Under the pieces are notes generated by a model. That model was not told where the DNA came from. It ran no database searches and saw nothing but the letters and a program-made list of their open reading frames with translations. A DNA stretch of 64,000 nt from Fulvivirga lutea (GTDB lineage Bacteria; Bacteroidota; Bacteroidia; Cytophagales; Cyclobacteriaceae), in NCBI RefSeq assembly GCF_017068455.1, contig NZ_CP070608.1, positions 372,001 through 436,000 of the forward strand. Direction: 5' to 3'. Shown here piece after piece: positions 52,842 through 61,564 of the stretch. Both the position numbers and the translations under genes were made by a program. Positions within the stretch are counted from its first letter, which is position 1. The number at the start of each line of letters is the position of its first letter.

Positions 52842-55526
52842 ATGCGAGGAATCATTACAGGCATCGCTTTATTATTTTTAGTGGGCACAGCCAAAAGTCA
52901 GAATGTAGATTTTCGAGTTCCAGAACACAAGATAGGTGTTTCACTTACAGAATTCTTAAATGAAATTGAGGAAAAAGAATATGTAAAATTCTTCTTCCTA
53001 CCAGAATGGACTGCCCAAATTACAGTGACTACCAGTTATAAAGATCAGCCAATTGCTACTGCCCTTCAAAGTATATTAGCGGGTAGGTCGATTAATATAG
53101 AGTATATTTACGATTATGGTATTGCATTAATCAAAGATCCTACTGCCGATATCATTCGACAAGAAATTTTAGATAACCTAGATGGTGATTTAACAAGATA
53201 TACCATTGGAGACTCAGCCAATGCCAATTGGGGTAGCAGCGTTCGCATTAGAGGTATTATAAAAGATGAAAAATTTAATGAACCCCTCGTAGGAGTAACT
53301 ATTTACGCTAACGAAGTGCAAAAAGGAACGGCAACTGGGGCAGACGGAAGTTACTCTTTAAGCCTACCAGTTGGTAAACACATCATCACTTATGCCGGAC
53401 TAAATTATCAAGATATGAATATCGCTTTTTCGATTTATGAGTCGGGAAAGTACGATGTGATTATGGAAGAAAAACCCATCACACTTGATGAAATTGTAGT
53501 GAAAGACAATGCAGAAAAGGAAAATTTTGAAAGTGCAGTAGTAGGTAGAACGCGTATAACAGCTGCAGAATTGCAGACGATCCCAGCCTTCTTAGGCGAA
53601 ATAGATGTTATTAAAAGTATTCAGCTTCTTCCTGGAGTTAATAGCGTGGGAGAAGGAAGTGCAGGTTTTAATGTGCGGGGAGGTAGTGTTGATCAAAACT
53701 TAATATTATTGGATGAAGGCATCATATTCAACCCTAACCATCTATTCGGTTTTTTCTCGGCTTTTCACCCTGACGCTTTAAAAGAAGTGACGTTTTATAG
53801 AGGCGCGATTCCAGCGCAATATGGCGGCAGAATCTCTTCTGTATTAGATGTTAGACAAAAAGATGGCGACAGGAATGAGTTTCATGGAACAGGCGGTTTG
53901 GGTATTGTTACCAGCCGATTGATGGTGGAAGGCCCAATAGCTAAAGACAAGGTGAGCTTTCTGTTTGCAGGTAGAACATCATACTCAGACTGGCTGCTAA
54001 AACAAGTTAAGAATGATGATGTAAGAAACAGCGAAGCTTTCTTTTACGATGTAACCGGCAAAGTAACGGCCTATATTAATAAAAAGAATAAGATAGCAGC
54101 AAGCTACTATTTAAGTAATGATAAGTTCAAGTTTTCAAATGACACGGCCTATTATTGGCAAAACCATAGTGCATCAATCACTCATGAAAGTTATGTAAAC
54201 CAAAAACTCTCACTATTTAACAACTTTTCTGTTGGCAACTACAATTATGAGGTTAGAGATGAAGATATAGACGAGTCATTTTCTTGGAAATATAGTATCG
54301 ACAATTTTCAATTCAAGTCATACCTGAACTATGCACTTGAAAAGCATCTTTTAACGGCTGGCGTTGATGTAAAAGGTTATGATTTTGCTAGAGGTGACCT
54401 TAAGCCACTATCAAGCTCATCCAATGTACGGAATATTGAGTTGAACAATGATAGATCGCTGGAAGCCGGAATCTTTATTAGTGACGAGATGCAGGTTGGA
54501 AATAACCTTATTATTACGCCAGGCTTAAGGTATTCTTTCTATCGACTATTTGGCGATCATCAATTGTTTAAATACAACCCTGAACTACCTAAGGATGATT
54601 TCGAGATAATAGATACTGTTAACTATGATAATGGAGAAGTGGCTGCCAGTTATTCTGGGCTGGAGCCTCGCTTGTCTGCAAAATATAGCCTGGATGCTAA
54701 TAACTTTATCAAGGCAGGATTTAGCAGGTCTTATCAATACATTCACTTATTGTCCAATACAACGGCCATTACCCCGATTGATTCCTGGGTGCCTAGTTCA
54801 GAATATATCAAACCACAGATAGGTAATCAATATTCTATTGGTTATTTCAAAAGAATGCCTGTGAAAAAGCTTACTGCTTCGGTAGAGGTATTTTACAAAC
54901 AAATTGATAATGTGCCTGAATATAAAGATGGCGCCCAGTTAGCATTAAAACAGAATATTGAAACCGAATTAGTAAATAGTGAAGCCGATATAAGGGGGCT
55001 TGAATTTTCTATTCAAAAAGATGGCCGATTGTCGGGAGAATTTAATTACACCTACACTTCTTCGAGAAGAAGGACTTCCTCGCAGTTTGAGAGCTTGCAA
55101 GTGAATAACAACGAGTTTTTTCCTGCGAACTACGACCAGCCGCATAATATCAAAATCAATGCTAATTATGACATTTCAAGAAGGCACGTACTTTCTTTTA
55201 ATTTCAACCTGGCTTCTGGAAGACCAATTACTGCACCAGTAGAACGATTTGAAATAGATGGTGTTTTGGTGGCTAATTACACCGAAAGGAATCAGTACAG
55301 AATACCGACTTATCACAGGTTGGATGTGTCGTTATTGATTAGGACTAATCACAAAAAGGATAAAAAGTGGGAAGGTAGCTGGTCGTTTACGATTTACAAT
55401 GTGTACTCCAGAAGAAACGCATATTCCGTTTTCTTTCAGGAAAGTGAGAGTGGTAGGCCAACCGCCTATAAACTTTCTGTTTTGGGATCAGCCTTTCCTT
55501 CTATCACCTATAATTTTAAGTTTTAA
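52842..55526 (+). CDS. TonB-dependent receptor with STN and carboxypeptidase-like regulatory domains
   Basis: 894 residues from ATG 52842. Signal peptide to ~20 (LFLVGTAKSQ). STN-like domain ~25-105 (EFLNEIEEKEYVKFFFLPEW). Carboxypeptidase-like regulatory domain ~128-215 (VGVTIYANEVQKGTATGADG). Plug ~225-350 (FNVRGGSVDQNLILLDEG, GAIPAQYGGRISS). A 22-strand barrel follows to the end. The STN domain usually links a receptor to a signalling pair, but no anti-sigma gene is near. The gene begins a block with three DUF4249 lipoproteins and an MG2-like protein; its TAA shares a base with the next ATG. Confidence 0.93.
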   Translation: MRGIITGIALLFLVGTAKSQNVDFRVPEHKIGVSLTEFLNEIEEKEYVKFFFLPEWTAQITVTTSYKDQPIATALQSILAGRSINIEYIYDYGIALIKDPTADIIRQEILDNLDGDLTRYTIGDSANANWGSSVRIRGIIKDEKFNEPLVGVTIYANEVQKGTATGADGSYSLSLPVGKHIITYAGLNYQDMNIAFSIYESGKYDVIMEEKPITLDEIVVKDNAEKENFESAVVGRTRITAAELQTIPAFLGEIDVIKSIQLLPGVNSVGEGSAGFNVRGGSVDQNLILLDEGIIFNPNHLFGFFSAFHPDALKEVTFYRGAIPAQYGGRISSVLDVRQKDGDRNEFHGTGGLGIVTSRLMVEGPIAKDKVSFLFAGRTSYSDWLLKQVKNDDVRNSEAFFYDVTGKVTAYINKKNKIAASYYLSNDKFKFSNDTAYYWQNHSASITHESYVNQKLSLFNNFSVGNYNYEVRDEDIDESFSWKYSIDNFQFKSYLNYALEKHLLTAGVDVKGYDFARGDLKPLSSSSNVRNIELNNDRSLEAGIFISDEMQVGNNLIITPGLRYSFYRLFGDHQLFKYNPELPKDDFEIIDTVNYDNGEVAASYSGLEPRLSAKYSLDANNFIKAGFSRSYQYIHLLSNTTAITPIDSWVPSSEYIKPQIGNQYSIGYFKRMPVKKLTASVEVFYKQIDNVPEYKDGAQLALKQNIETELVNSEADIRGLEFSIQKDGRLSGEFNYTYTSSRRRTSSQFESLQVNNNEFFPANYDQPHNIKINANYDISRRHVLSFNFNLASGRPITAPVERFEIDGVLVANYTERNQYRIPTYHRLDVSLLIRTNHKKDKKWEGSWSFTIYNVYSRRNAYSVFFQESESGRPTAYKLSVLGSAFPSITYNFKF

Positions 55527-56578
55527 TGAAGAGCTTAGTCAACATATCATTATGTTTTGTGATCCTTTGTGGATGCATTGATCCAATTAATTTTGAAATT
55601 GATTCGAATAACGATGGCAACATAGTTATAGATGCACTCATAACAGATAGGGAAGGGACTAGCCGAGTTATTGTGTCTAAATCAATTGCCTATTCTGACA
55701 ATTCTTCTAATCCATCTATTAACAAAGTAAGAAATGCACAAGTTATTTTGAATGCAGGTGCCGATCAAATTATTTTTAGTGAAAATGGATTAGGCACATA
55801 CATCCCTCCATCAGATTTCAAAGCTATTGAAGGTATAGATTACAAGTTGGTAATTGAGTTAAGTGAAGGCGAGAAACTTGAAAGTACTGTACAGAGGTTA
55901 GTGAAGAATGCCGGTATTGATATAGTGAATAAAGAATATAATTTTAGATCAACGCTAAGTAAAAATAATGTTGAGGTTAGTAAGGGTGGTGTTGAACTAT
56001 TTCTCGACACCGATATTTTAGAAGAAGATAATAAGTATTATAGATGGCAGTTTACTGGAACTTATCAAATTGAAACTAAGCCTTATCTGTCTGTAGTTCC
56101 ACCCCCTCCTCCTTGTGGTACTGCACCACCGCCAGATTGTACATGTTGTATATGTTGGGTAATAGAGCATGAGAATCTAATTATATCAGACCCTAATTTC
56201 ATTAGCGGTAAGATTAAAAATGTTCCTATTGCATTCATAGAAAATTCTGAAGGAAGATTTCAAGAAAAATATCATTTCAATATTGATCAATTTTCCATAA
56301 CTCAGGAAGAGCACGAATTTTGGAAGCGAATTAAAAATCAAAAAGAACAGAACTCGATTTTTGCTCAACAAGTTGGTGAGATCCCTTCTAACATCCATAC
56401 GGTCGACAAAGAAAATAGTGCAGTTAGAGGATATTTTAGTGTATCATCAATTGTATCTGCAAGTGGTTATCTTACACGGGAAGATGTTCCTGAAAGAGTT
56501 TCGGTCTTACCTGAATTAATAGGAACTTGCCTGGGATTTGAAGGTGCCACCAATATTAAACCACCATATTGGGAATAA
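55526..56578 (+). CDS. DUF4249 lipoprotein, copy 1
   Basis: 350 residues. Lipobox CGC near residue 17 (LCGCIDPINFEID). The DUF4249 beta-sandwich begins NIVIDALITDREG. A cysteine cluster CTCCICW lies at 205-211 after a Pro-rich stretch and CGTAPPPDC. It ends with a GATNIKPPYWE tail. DUF4249 proteins accompany TonB receptors and are thought to be surface-exposed partners. Start is coupled to the receptor stop (TAATG); its own stop is coupled to copy 2. Confidence 0.9.
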   Translation: MKSLVNISLCFVILCGCIDPINFEIDSNNDGNIVIDALITDREGTSRVIVSKSIAYSDNSSNPSINKVRNAQVILNAGADQIIFSENGLGTYIPPSDFKAIEGIDYKLVIELSEGEKLESTVQRLVKNAGIDIVNKEYNFRSTLSKNNVEVSKGGVELFLDTDILEEDNKYYRWQFTGTYQIETKPYLSVVPPPPPCGTAPPPDCTCCICWVIEHENLIISDPNFISGKIKNVPIAFIENSEGRFQEKYHFNIDQFSITQEEHEFWKRIKNQKEQNSIFAQQVGEIPSNIHTVDKENSAVRGYFSVSSIVSASGYLTREDVPERVSVLPELIGTCLGFEGATNIKPPYWE

Positions 56579-57681
56579 TGGGGAAAATATTTAGACTTAT
56601 ATTTATAATACTATCTAGTTTTTGGGCATTTCAGAGCTGTATTGATCCAATAAATGTTGATGTAGAATCAACCGAAAGTAATTTAGTCGTTGACGCATTA
56701 ATAACTGACCAAGAAGGGCCATACAACGTCAAATTATCTTATTCAACTGGTTATTTCGATAATGAAAACACAAAGGCGGTAATTGGTGCAGATTTAAATA
56801 TTGTTACTAATGATGGGTCAATCATTCAGCTATCTGAATCATCATCTGGCAACTATCTTACCCCAGAGTCATTCCAGGGGAAAATAGGTTCTAGTTACAT
56901 ACTCAACATTACCCTCGCTGACGGTCGATCTTATAAATCAACCCAAGAGACAATACAACCCAATGCTGGTATTGATACATTATTATTTAATTATGAGGTT
57001 AGAAGCGGCTTAAACGATAAAAATATTGAGATCGAATTCGATGGCATAAATCTTTTTATAACAACAAGGGAAATTGATGAAAATCGATTTTATCGTTGGA
57101 GATATGAATCAATTTATGAGATTCGTACCAATCCAGAACTTCGTGAGAAGAAAGTTGATGGAGGATCGGTTCCTGATCCGCCATTATGCAGTGGATATAT
57201 TGTTGATAATTCTACTGGACAAGTTGTCTTGGTTGGCCCCTGTACATGCTGTCAATGTTGGGTTAAGAATTTCTCACAAAAGGTTAAAGTTTCTGATCCT
57301 AATTTTATAAGCGGTCAGATTAAAAATTACAATATTGATTTTCTGAAAGATGAAAGAGGAATATTTAATTACAAATACTTTATTGAAATTGAACAATTAT
57401 CTCTTACGAAGGGAGCACATGAATTTTGGTCACAAATTGAACAGCAACAAAATCAGGGGTCACTATTTGACCAACCAACGGGTAGAATTAAATCAAATAT
57501 AGAATCTCTAAATGATCCAGATGAAATTGTACTTGGATACTTTGGTGTTTCATCGATAAAAAAGAAATCTGGATTTATAACACCGCAGCTATTTCCCATT
57601 CGCACTAGTCCACCTGATAGCGTCCTGGATGACTGCACAAAAGTAATTGGATCAAGTAATGAAAGGCCTCCATTCTGGTAA
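56578..57681 (+). CDS. DUF4249 lipoprotein, copy 2
   Basis: 367 residues from ATG 56578 (a TTG three codons earlier is in the copy 1 end). Lipobox FQSC. The body matches copy 3 closely (NLVVDALITDQEGPY, STGYFDN, QQQNQGSLFDQPTGRIKSNI). The cysteine cluster CTCCQCW is at 222-228, preceded by CSGYIVDN. It ends SSNERPPFW. The start overlaps the copy 1 stop by one base. Confidence 0.9.
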   Translation: MGKIFRLIFIILSSFWAFQSCIDPINVDVESTESNLVVDALITDQEGPYNVKLSYSTGYFDNENTKAVIGADLNIVTNDGSIIQLSESSSGNYLTPESFQGKIGSSYILNITLADGRSYKSTQETIQPNAGIDTLLFNYEVRSGLNDKNIEIEFDGINLFITTREIDENRFYRWRYESIYEIRTNPELREKKVDGGSVPDPPLCSGYIVDNSTGQVVLVGPCTCCQCWVKNFSQKVKVSDPNFISGQIKNYNIDFLKDERGIFNYKYFIEIEQLSLTKGAHEFWSQIEQQQNQGSLFDQPTGRIKSNIESLNDPDEIVLGYFGVSSIKKKSGFITPQLFPIRTSPPDSVLDDCTKVIGSSNERPPFW

Positions 57682-57683
57682 GT

Positions 57684-58778
57684 ATGAAAAATTCTGTTCA
57701 AATAGCGTCCTTAATATTATTTATGCTTTTAGGCTGTATAGACCCTGTTAATGTTGATGTTGAATCTGAAGCGGGTAATTTGGTTGTAGATGCCTTAATA
57801 ACAGATGAGGAAGGGCCATATAGTGTTAAACTGTTTTACTCTACAGGATATTTTGACAATAGTAGAAGTAAACCTGCGTCAAGTGCAGATGTGTTTATAT
57901 TATCTGGAAATGGTTCAATTATTCAATTAAACGAATCGTCAGCAGGCCTTTATACTACACCTACTTCGTTTAAAGGCCAAGTAGGTACTTCTTATGTTTT
58001 GAATATTACTCTTTCTAACGGTAAATCATACCGATCTTTACCAGAAACCCTTACAACTAATGCGGGTATAGATACATTGGCTTTTAGTTATGAAGTGAAA
58101 AATGAAGTAAGTAAAGAAAATGTAGTTACTGATTATGATGGCATCAATGTTTTATTAACCACTGGTGATGTATCTGAAAGTCCATTTTATAGATGGAGGT
58201 ACTCAGCCATTTATGAAATATTAACATTCCCAGAACAAAAAACAAAAAAAGTTGAACTGCAGACCATCCCAGACCCACCGGCTTGTAGCGGTTATGTTTA
58301 TGATGCACTAACCGAAACACTAGAACAAATAGCACCTTGTACTTGTTGCAAATGCTGGGTTGATGAATATTCTCAGAAAGTTATAGTATCCAAGCCCGAA
58401 TTTATTTCGGGACAAATACAAAATTTTAATATTGGTTTCATAAGAGACGAAAAAGGACGCTTTGGGTTCAAATATTTTATTGAGGTTGAGCAATTGTCCT
58501 TATCGAAAGGTGCACATCAATTTTGGTCACAAGTGGAACAACAGCAAAACCAAGGATCTTTATTCGATCAACCAACTGGTAGAATTAAATCCAATATCCA
58601 ATCAATAGATGATCCTGATGAAATTGTGCTTGGTTATTTTAGTGCTTCTTCAGTTAAAAAAGTCTCTGGATTTGTTACTTCAGAGTTGTTCCCAATAAAT
58701 GTTTCAACAGGTGACATTATTCAGGATGACTGCACTAAAGTTTCAAACTCAACAAACGAAAGACCCCCATTCTGGTAA
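57684..58778 (+). CDS. DUF4249 lipoprotein, copy 3
   Basis: 364 residues, two bases after copy 2. Lipobox LLGC (near residue 17). Closest to copy 2 throughout, including the QQQNQGSLFDQPTGRIKSNI block. The cysteine cluster CTCCKCW is at 219-225, preceded by CSGYVYDA. Ends STNERPPFW, the same Pro-Pro-aromatic end as the others. Copies 2 and 3 look like a more recent duplication than copy 1. Confidence 0.9.
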   Translation: MKNSVQIASLILFMLLGCIDPVNVDVESEAGNLVVDALITDEEGPYSVKLFYSTGYFDNSRSKPASSADVFILSGNGSIIQLNESSAGLYTTPTSFKGQVGTSYVLNITLSNGKSYRSLPETLTTNAGIDTLAFSYEVKNEVSKENVVTDYDGINVLLTTGDVSESPFYRWRYSAIYEILTFPEQKTKKVELQTIPDPPACSGYVYDALTETLEQIAPCTCCKCWVDEYSQKVIVSKPEFISGQIQNFNIGFIRDEKGRFGFKYFIEVEQLSLSKGAHQFWSQVEQQQNQGSLFDQPTGRIKSNIQSIDDPDEIVLGYFSASSVKKVSGFVTSELFPINVSTGDIIQDDCTKVSNSTNERPPFW

Positions 58779-58779
58779 T

Positions 58780-61038
58780 ATGAAAAAACTTTTATCCATA
58801 TTATTGGTCATAGCGACCAACTTTGCTCTAGCTCAAACCCCTGCCTCAAAAATTACTTTTGATGTTGATAAGCCTTTCTATTTTAATAGCCAGGAAATAC
58901 AAATAAGTTATCAACTATTGGATTATGAGAATAAACCTTCTCAATCTAATGAATTGGTTTATATCCTTCTGAAGAATAAGTTTAACGATGTTGTTGAACT
59001 ACAAAAGAATTTTGCAAGCAAAGGACAGGGTTCCTCAAAAATAACTCTTACCAAGAGCATGGCATCAGGCTATTACGAGCTGATTGTTTATACCAATTAC
59101 CTATTAGGCCTAGGCGAAAGCCAACTAAATAGACAACGCATATTGATATATGATACCGAAGAGAGCTTTACAATTAAGGATACAAAAAAATTAAGCCATA
59201 TTAATTTCTATCCTGAGGGTGGTCAACTAATAGATAATATTCCTACCAGACTGGCTTATTCATACGAACATAATTGCTCTCAAACATCGGCAAAAGTTGT
59301 TGATGATAAGGAAAAGACTATTGCAGAACTAGAGTTAACTAAGAAGTCTGGTTATGGCAGTGTTTTCCTTAAACCAGAAAGTAGTAGGGCCTATAAAATT
59401 AGTCACTTTTGTGACTCGTCTAACAATATCAAGAGTACCTTTCCTAAGGTAGTTAGTGAAGGTCTTTCGCTGAGAGTTGATGATCGACAAGATTATTATC
59501 TGTTGATTTTACAAAGCAATGGAAGTGTTTATCATAATGACAGCTTAATAATTAGACCTTATTCTCAAAATAACATCGTATATGAATCTAAAGCACTCTA
59601 TAAAAGAAAAGGATTAGCCATTAGAATTGAAAAGAATCAGTTGCCATCAAGCCTTCTTTCCTTTAATATCTTGCATAATGAGAATATAATTGCAAGTAGG
59701 TCTGTTTTCAATAATGTCAATTTAAAAAATGAACAAATTTTAATTGATAGCGTATTACAAACTTCTTCAGGTGACGAATTAGTTTTCAATACTAACAGAG
59801 ATATTCAGCATTTAAATGCCAAAATTATTCCTTCGAATTGGGTTTCAAATAATAAGGATCTCTATTACCTCAGTAATCTTCCTGTAACATTATTCTCAAG
59901 CCCGGATGATATTAGGCAACGCCTTGATGACTATGCCATAAGCATTTCTGAGTCAACCACTATCAAAGCTTCAGAGAACGCTAGCAGAACAAAAGAGAAC
60001 TATTTATACCTACGAGGCAACTTAAAAGATATTAAGCCACTGCCCGACTCATCACAGCTATATTTATTTATTCCTGGAGTAAATGTTGTTTATCAGGCTA
60101 ACTTGGATAGTTCAGGTTACTTCGAATTTCCATTGCTAGTTGAGTTTTATGGAAAGCAGAAAATTCCATTTTACGCTTATTCCGAAGACCACAAATTTAC
60201 CAACCCCGAAGTTAAAGTAGAAGAAGTAATTCCATCCATATCACTCAATCTGACTGAAGAGTTACCCTGGACTGAGGCACATGATGCTGAGCGCAAAAAC
60301 ATTGCACAGAACAATTCAATTCAGAAAGTATATAAGTTCTATCAACCTGAGGAAACTACAGATGAAAAAACATTGGAGTTTAACATTAAAGAATTAGTGA
60401 GAGACCCTGATTCTGATTATGATATGACCAGATATAAGGTATTCCCTACGATGACCGATGTTATTAAAGAGGTTTTAAATGGACTCATGCTCCGCAAGAA
60501 AAAAGGGCAATATACGCTAAGAATGTTCTCTGAAGACCAGTTAAGAGTGTACAAAGAAGCACCTTTCGTTTTCATTAACAACCGACCCACCAAAGATATT
60601 GATGAGATATTGGCCATTAACCCTGCTGATATTCAAAGAATTCAAATATTTAACAGACAACAAAAGCTCGTTAACCTGGGGCCTTTCGGAGATGGTGGAT
60701 TAGTGGTTGTAACTCTGAAAGAATCGGCAGGATCAAATGAAATCGCACAAAGTGGCAACTACTTTGAGGCTACCGGTGTGACCAAACCAGCAAGTAATCC
60801 CATCAAAAACAATGAGCATAATCCCAACCTGCCTGATATGAGGTCAGTTTTACTTTGGGAAAGTAACTTGTCTTTCCCCGATGGTAAAGTTAGAATTCCG
60901 TTTAGAACATCCGATAGACCAGGAAACTACACCATTTTTATCAAATATATGGATGGCAATGGCCAATTAGGATTTGGAATAAAAGAGTTTAAAACGGTTT
61001 TTAATCCTAAGAAATTATCCTCTGCTCGTAAGGAGTAA
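58780..61038 (+). CDS. Exported MG2-like protein with a plug-like C-terminal module
   Basis: 752 residues from ATG 58780, one base after the copy 3 stop. Signal peptide to ~19 (TNFALAQ). The N-terminal part (KITFDVDKPFYFNSQEIQISY) resembles macroglobulin MG2 domains. Mid part unnamed. A C-terminal module near residues 580-680 resembles the receptor plug without a barrel (FVFINNRPTKDIDEILAINP, IQRIQIFNRQQKLVNLG, GGLVVVTLKES). It ends in a beta-domain (VLLWESNLSFPDGKVRIPF). No receptor barrel is present. Probably a periplasmic partner of the TonB block. Its 3' end overlaps the convergent cyclo-ligase by 32 bases. Confidence 0.72.
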   Translation: MKKLLSILLVIATNFALAQTPASKITFDVDKPFYFNSQEIQISYQLLDYENKPSQSNELVYILLKNKFNDVVELQKNFASKGQGSSKITLTKSMASGYYELIVYTNYLLGLGESQLNRQRILIYDTEESFTIKDTKKLSHINFYPEGGQLIDNIPTRLAYSYEHNCSQTSAKVVDDKEKTIAELELTKKSGYGSVFLKPESSRAYKISHFCDSSNNIKSTFPKVVSEGLSLRVDDRQDYYLLILQSNGSVYHNDSLIIRPYSQNNIVYESKALYKRKGLAIRIEKNQLPSSLLSFNILHNENIIASRSVFNNVNLKNEQILIDSVLQTSSGDELVFNTNRDIQHLNAKIIPSNWVSNNKDLYYLSNLPVTLFSSPDDIRQRLDDYAISISESTTIKASENASRTKENYLYLRGNLKDIKPLPDSSQLYLFIPGVNVVYQANLDSSGYFEFPLLVEFYGKQKIPFYAYSEDHKFTNPEVKVEEVIPSISLNLTEELPWTEAHDAERKNIAQNNSIQKVYKFYQPEETTDEKTLEFNIKELVRDPDSDYDMTRYKVFPTMTDVIKEVLNGLMLRKKKGQYTLRMFSEDQLRVYKEAPFVFINNRPTKDIDEILAINPADIQRIQIFNRQQKLVNLGPFGDGGLVVVTLKESAGSNEIAQSGNYFEATGVTKPASNPIKNNEHNPNLPDMRSVLLWESNLSFPDGKVRIPFRTSDRPGNYTIFIKYMDGNGQLGFGIKEFKTVFNPKKLSSARKE

Positions 61039-61564
61039 TTACCTTATCCAACTCGACATCTGTTGCCTCTGAATAATCGATTTTGTCTAACAAAGGCTGG
61101 AGAGATACTCCTACTTTAAGTGCTTCAATCTTTGCCAAAAATCGATCGTAATAACCTTTACCGTAGCCAATTCGATGTCCTAACTTATCGGCTATAATTA
61201 AGGGGACAATAACGAGGTCAATATCTTTTGGATCAACCTCTATACCTTCCTGAGGCTCCATTATTCCCCATTTATTTTGAAGCATCTTAGTTTCTGAATT
61301 AAAAATAAAATGCTTCAGTTCACCATTACTTTCTGTTTTTGGAATAACAAATTTACTTGAAGGAAATTGATCAATAACGGATGTTAAATCAATTTCTCTT
61401 TTGCTTTTAATTGGTAAGAAGAAGTGAATTATTAAGGGGTTAACTTCGGCAATAAGAGCCAAAACTTTGTTTAAAATAAGTTCGTTTCTCCTGCCATACT
61501 CTTCTTCTGTAAGTGTTAAACGTTTGGCTAAGTATACTTCTCTTAAAACCTGCTTACTGGCCAT
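61007..61564 (-). CDS. 5-formyltetrahydrofolate cyclo-ligase
   Basis: 185 residues from ATG 61564 (MASKQVLREVYLAKR); the longer TTG frame adds 12 residues inside bshC. The ATP/folate signature RIGYGKGYYDRFL and VIVPLIIADKLGHR are intact. It returns 5-formyl-THF to the folate pool. It overlaps bshC by 11 bases and lies last in the rimO-bshC-cyclo-ligase operon. The tail overlaps the convergent MG2-like gene. Confidence 0.92.
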   Translation of the reverse strand: MASKQVLREVYLAKRLTLTEEEYGRRNELILNKVLALIAEVNPLIIHFFLPIKSKREIDLTSVIDQFPSSKFVIPKTESNGELKHFIFNSETKMLQNKWGIMEPQEGIEVDPKDIDLVIVPLIIADKLGHRIGYGKGYYDRFLAKIEALKVGVSLQPLLDKIDYSEATDVELDKVITPYEQRIIS

